From: Prunus persica
Lineage: Eukaryota; Streptophyta; Magnoliopsida; Rosales; Rosaceae
Direction: 5' to 3'
DNA length: 64,000 nucleotides
NCBI RefSeq assembly: GCF_000346465.2
Contig: NC_034012.1
Location: forward strand, 16,674,789 to 16,738,788
Shown here: positions 58,371-64,000 of the stretch, in pieces
Position numbering within the stretch: position 1 is the stretch's first letter
Layout: every line of letters begins with the position of its first letter
The notes under the pieces: model-generated
Seen by the model: only the letters and a program-made list of their open reading frames with translations
Database searches by the model: none
What the model was told of the DNA's origin: nothing
Made by a program: the position numbers and the translations under genes

Positions 58371-59308
58371 TGCGAATGTGGGGTTTGGGTATTTAGTTTT
58401 CGGTGAGATTCTTTATTTATTAGATCCTAATAAATATTTTAAATTAAAGAGGCAGAAGAGATTACGTCTTCCCGCAAAAAGGTTGGAGAGAGAAAATTTT
58501 CCTTTTATTTTTATGAGAGAGAATAAAATTTATGATTGTCTATTTAAAAAAATTAAAACTACTTGCCATGTAATATCTAATCTCAACCATTAAAAGTGGA
58601 GTAATCTAATGGCCCAAAAATTGTGTCAAAACTTGTGTAAAAAATATGGTGCCACGGATCCGCCCCCATATATATATATATATTATAATCATAAACATAT
58701 ATTTGATGTCTTTCGTTTTAGGGAAATTACTTAGGTCCTTAATTAATTAAACATATCAACTAAAAATTAATTAAACAACATTTGACTTGATATCTAATTA
58801 GTACATATGACATATACGCTTTTCTTATAATCAAAGCAAGACATTTCTTCACATATAAAATAATAAGTTGTTTAAAGATGAAAAGTTGAAGTGGATTTTG
58901 TGGAGTTTGACACTTTTTGCCCTTCACCTTTTCATATTGTTTGGATGTTTAATTGATTAATGTTTTCAAATACTTCATCATTTCTTCCCTCTAATTATAT
59001 TTTTAATGTTTATAATTTGAATGATCTAGTGAAAAAAAAACAAGTGAAAAAAAATTAAATTAAATGGGTTGGTTCTTGGGCCCAAGTATGGCACAAGCAC
59101 GGGCACGGCACGAGCTCGGCCCGTTTCAATGTGGACATGGGCTTTGGGCCGAGCAAGGATCAATGATTTTACTAAATGGGCAAGCACGGCACGAAAACGT
59201 TAAAAGCACGAGTTTAAATGGGACAGGCCGACATACATGTTGTGTCAAATCCGTTAGGTTTTGTTAAAAAACCATTGAAAAAAGATAGAAAAATTTCAAA
59301 ACTTAAAT

Positions 59309-59449
59309 TTTTTTTATTCAAATCCACTTGACATGTTATTATTGGGCATGTAGGCTCCACATACATGTCACGTTAAATCCGTTAGGTTATGTTGAAATTT
59401 TTATAAATTTAACAAAATTCCAACATAACCTAACGGATTGACGTGACAT
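59309..59449. repeat. Palindrome in the right arm of the nest
   Basis: CATGTCACGTTAAATCCGTT at about 59365 faces its inverted copy ending AACGGATTGACGTGACATG at 59449, across a 15-bp AT centre. The outer part ATTCAAATCCACTTGACATG is repeated inverted after the hAT-like insert, at about 59790-59812. Confidence 0.8.
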
Positions 59450-59473
59450 GTAAATGGAGTCTACATGTCCAAT

Positions 59474-59778
59474 TAGACCTTATCATTTGGCCCGCGGGCT
59501 CATGGGCTAATGGGGGCCCGTCCGGCCCATCGAAAAAAAGTTCGGCCCAGCCTGTTATGGGCTTTAAGATGGTCCGGCCCGCCTTGGCTGGGCTAGGCTT
59601 GGGCTTGAAATAGGGCCCGTTTAGGCCCGGCCCAGCCTGATGGGCTTTCTCAAGCCCAGCTCATGGGACGGGCTTGGGCTTTGAATTTTCTAAAAAAACC
59701 CGGCCTAGCCCAGTCCGATATTTTCTCTCTCCTTTTTAAAGCCCAGCCCAGCCCGGTCCGGCCCATTGACGAGCATTG
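59474..59778. mobile_element. hAT-like GGCCC-rich element, short copy (305 bp)
   Basis: Perfect 8-bp duplications TGTCCAAT (59466-59473 and 59779-59786) flank it. Its ends TAGACCTTATCATTTGGCCC and GGCCCATTGACGAGCATTG match those of the 996-bp copy at 51555-52550, but the AT-rich centre is missing, so it is an internal-deletion derivative. It lies exactly within the right arm of the palindrome. Confidence 0.9.
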
Positions 59779-60190
59779 TGTCCAATAATAACATGCCAAA
59801 TGGATTTGAATAAAAAATAAATTATGTTTATCTCTTTTTCTCTTTTTTTTTATTAAATTTTTTCTAAAAGATTTAATGTTAAACTATTTTAAAAAAATAT
59901 TAAAGGACCAATAATATCAGAAAAAAAAACATAAAAGACCAAATGTGATAGTTTCACAAATCTTAGGGATCATTTGTGATAAAACCCAAAATATTTAAAA
60001 CATTGTTTAATCCATGTGGCGTGCACGTCAGCAATCTAACAGAAAATTTTGATGGAACCTGATGAAATGACTAAATTGATGTATGAGGTGTAACATAAGG
60101 GACTAATAATGTTATTAAAAAATATAAAGGATCAAATATGATAATTTGACAATTCTCAGGGACTATTTATGATAAAAACCATTTCTAATA

Positions 60191-61690
60191 TAATAGTTGA
60201 ACGAATCATGGACATTTGTCAACATGGGCCCAGACAACCTCATGGTCTTTATCCATCTCTCATACGCCGTTGATATCCATCTTACTAAAAAGAGTGCATC
60301 AGTCACAACTAAAAAAATATCTAGAATATGCCTTAATAGTTTTTCTTTTTGTCAAAAGTTAGGAAGTGAAAGTGGGAAACGCACACACCACTCAAATGAA
60401 TCTAATGGCATTTCACTTTGGGTATCCAAAACTTATACAAATTATCTTAAACCATGAACGACTCAAGTATTCCCTTGGATTAGTTTAATTTCATTTATCA
60501 ATGGCAAATTGCAACTTTCAATGTAGTCAATAGTTCATGTGGCATTGGTCTAATTTTTCTTCTGGAGATTGGCCCATGGGAAACCTTTTACCTCTACCTA
60601 CTATCCACTTTTTTCTAAAATCGGGTGAGCTATAAGACAGGAATCCTGAAATTCACAAACCTCCAAGAAATATATGACACATTTCACATTGTTTCATCCA
60701 CAAAAGAAAGAAAAACTTTGAGATTTTAAAACATTTGATTCCTCATAGGATACTGTTTACCTCCTTTCTTGTAAGTTCTTATTGCGAATCATAGTTTGAT
60801 ATGTATATAAAAATAATTCATCAAAATCATAAAAAGAAATTTTTTTGCACACATATCACACTGCTATTTGCTGAAATATAAATACATATCACACTGTTAT
60901 TTGCTGGAATATAAAAGCTCCTACTTGAATAGCAAAGAGAGAAGTGTTTTCCTTCCAGATAACAGTCGTGGCAAACCTACCACCCAAATTGCCATCACTA
61001 AAATCCAACCCAACCACTCTGACCAACGACTAGAAAATCTTTGCAAAGAATATATTCCCTACTGTCAATTGCAATTAATAAACAAATACCATATAATTTT
61101 TTTCACCAAAAACAAAGACATATGGATTTACAGACTATACACCAATAATAGGGGGAGGGTGGATTTTATAAAAATTAATTATTGGTAGCCCTAGGATTAT
61201 TTATTATTGGACACGTGGCATCTTATAGTAAGTTGAGTAGGTTTGGGAAGGATTGGATTAAGACATGATCCCTATCTCCCCTGTCGACAATACAACTATG
61301 CTTTCCTAAATATTTGGAGATGGTGGTTTTCTTGTTTTAGAAACCACAACCAACTTCGGTTGAACTCTTGGGTGAAACCCAACTGTTAAAACTAAAAATA
61401 AACTAACAATCATTTAGTTAGCAATGAATTAGTTTACACTAATTACAATTAGTTAGCAATGAATTAGTTTATAAATAAATAAAAACACTTTTTCCAGGGA
61501 AAAAAGAAACAGTTTTGAAGTAATATATATATTTGAGGAAATCTGTGACTTGTAACTTTGTAAGGTTAGCTGGATATTTTGGGAAGGGAGAAAAAAAAAA
61601 GGGAAAAGAAAAAAAGAAAAAGAGAAAGAGAAAGAGAAAGAGGAGGTTTGTTTTCTGTTTCTTTTGATGGTTGACTCCCAAACAAAAGAA
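60191..61690. other. Intergenic DNA upstream of the kinase gene
   Basis: No gene is seen. A tandem pair of about 34 bp (ACATATCACACTG.TATTTG) lies at about 60850-60915. A G-box-like GACACGTGGCA stands at about 61211. The part at 60768-60960 is the partner of the dispersed repeat at 14023-14170. Confidence 0.4.
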
Positions 61691-62385
61691 AAAGGTTTGG
61701 ATTTAAAGAGAGACAGAGAAAAAGAAGAGAAGGAACGGATTTAGAGAGAGAAACAAAAGTCTCTTGTGAAAGAGCTTTGACTCTCTCTCTCTCTCTCTCT
61801 GCAAATCCATGGCGTATTCACACCTTCAATTTGTCCTTTCACATCCTTGACCTTCAACCCCAAATCATTCATTTCTAGAATTAGGTTAAGCTCTTTCATC
61901 TCCAAATCTCATCTGGGTATCCTGCAAAATCTCTTCTCAGTTCCCTGGAATTCCCAAAAATCATCATAAAAAAAAAAAAAACAGAGGTGAGCTTTGTTGT
62001 TCTCCAACATTTTGATCTTACCTTCATTTCCTTTGAAAAGAATAGAAATTTGGACCTCTTCCATTTTTGTCTTCTTTTATGTAAACTGTTTTTTTTCTTT
62101 TCGATTTCTTAAGATTCACTGATTTGTGGTGTGTTTCTACAAAGAATCTGCATTTAAGATTTAGAAGAAACAAAAAATCTCACTTTCTAAATTTGCTTTC
62201 TGACAAAACAAAACCTTGGAGATGAAAATGTTATGGGACTCGCATTTTGGATTTGTCATTATGATTGTCTGATTTCTTTCTAATTTCCTGAACAGATTTC
62301 GATTTATTGACCTTTCTGCTCAATTGGGTCCTCTTGAAATCTGAAGAAAATACTGGAAATTCTGAAATATTTGAGGCTCTGATTC
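61691..62385 (+). promoter_or_regulatory. 5' leader of the kinase gene with probable intron and upstream ORF
   Basis: A CT tract (about 61782-61801) is followed by ATGGCGTATTC, an upstream ORF of 13 codons (61809-61850, MAYSHLQFVLSHP) in a good CCATGG context. A donor GTGAGC at 61987 and an acceptor ending GAACAG at 62295 suggest a leader intron of about 309 bp. The main ATG follows at 62386. Confidence 0.5.
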
Positions 62386-63999
<1,614 letters not shown>

Positions 64000-64000
64000 T

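Larger units (their letters stand above)
55672..58667. mobile_element. Mutator-like element with about 360-bp inverted repeats (2996 bp)
   Basis: The left arm starts GGGGGCGGATCCGTG and the right arm ends CACGGATCCGCCCCC. The arms (about 55672-56029 and 58290-58667) match at roughly nine bases in ten and each ends inward in a CT or GA microsatellite. The 9-bp flanks ATATATATA on both sides (55663-55671 and 58668-58676) fit a Mutator duplication, though they are low-complexity. Inside are another element (56036-56842) and a minus-strand FAR1-domain ORF. Confidence 0.85.
55339..59231. mobile_element. GGCACGAG-rich hAT-like element split by the FAR1-bearing element
   Basis: The left portion (55339-55610) and right portion (59066-59231) share many GGCACGA, GGGCC and CGGCACGAGC words in opposite orientation. 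The outer sequence reads ...GGCTCCAC before the left part and ATACATG... after the right part. A parallel uninterrupted copy at about 59350-59365 reads CTCCACATACATG, which shows where the element inserted. No clean target duplication was found, so the superfamily is an inference. Confidence 0.5.
54815..60180. mobile_element. Outer Mutator-like element of a five-layer nest (5.4 kb)
   Basis: The left end GGTTTTTTATCACAAATGG and the right inverted end ATTTATGATAAAAACC start arms of about 270 bp that match throughout, including TTAAACAATGTTTTAAATAT and a second internal ATCACAAATG..CCCT word on each arm. The flanks ATTTTTAATA (54805-54814) and ATTTCTAATA (60181-60190) match at 9 of 10 bases, as for a Mutator-type duplication. 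Everything between the arms consists of other elements that entered later. Confidence 0.75.

Overview
The window is nuclear DNA from a flowering plant. Protein-coding genes carry GT-AG introns, the intergenic DNA is AT-rich, and there are plant-only families: a SIAMESE-related CDK inhibitor, a chloroplast RbcX chaperone, an NF-YA gene with a miR169 site, and a subgroup III calcium-dependent protein kinase. The protein sequences and the style of the GGCCC-rich hAT elements look like a woody eudicot, perhaps Rosaceae. That last step is inference.

Layout. 1-445: first coding exon of a minus-strand RBCX2-type gene, cut by the window edge. 1250-3089: a tRNA-type SINE split by a TIR element, then a solo LTR. 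4005-6424: four-exon RNA polymerase subunit NRPB8. 7480-8909: second solo LTR. 9313-13273: two-RRM hnRNP H/F-like protein with a 14-nt first coding exon and a 3.2-kb intron. 15539-22038: a complete Ty1/copia element with two 427-bp LTRs that look identical and intact gag and pol reading frames. 23512-23904: SMR6-type gene. 23905-34600: gene-poor DNA with a third solo LTR and a duplicated anonymous locus. 35627-39332: five-coding-exon NF-YA gene, facing five-exon SEC62 (40292-45392, minus). 45500-52600: dense nested DNA transposons, a SINE and a copia relic. 53058-54255: two-exon gene for a predicted plastid single-pass membrane protein. 54815-60180: a multi-layer nest of DNA transposons, including a Mutator-like element with long inverted repeats and a FAR1-domain ORF. 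62386-end: first three coding exons of a calcium-dependent protein kinase, cut by the right edge.

The nine genes are ordinary single-copy nuclear genes with unrelated jobs (Rubisco assembly, transcription, RNA binding, cell cycle, CCAAT-box regulation, ER translocation, a plastid membrane role, calcium signalling). They share no operon-like logic. The unusual content is in the transposable elements. Target-site duplications could be read by eye for most of them, and these fix the boundaries and the order of insertion. Exon boundaries were set by reading frame, GT-AG sites and family knowledge. No alignment or transcript data were available.
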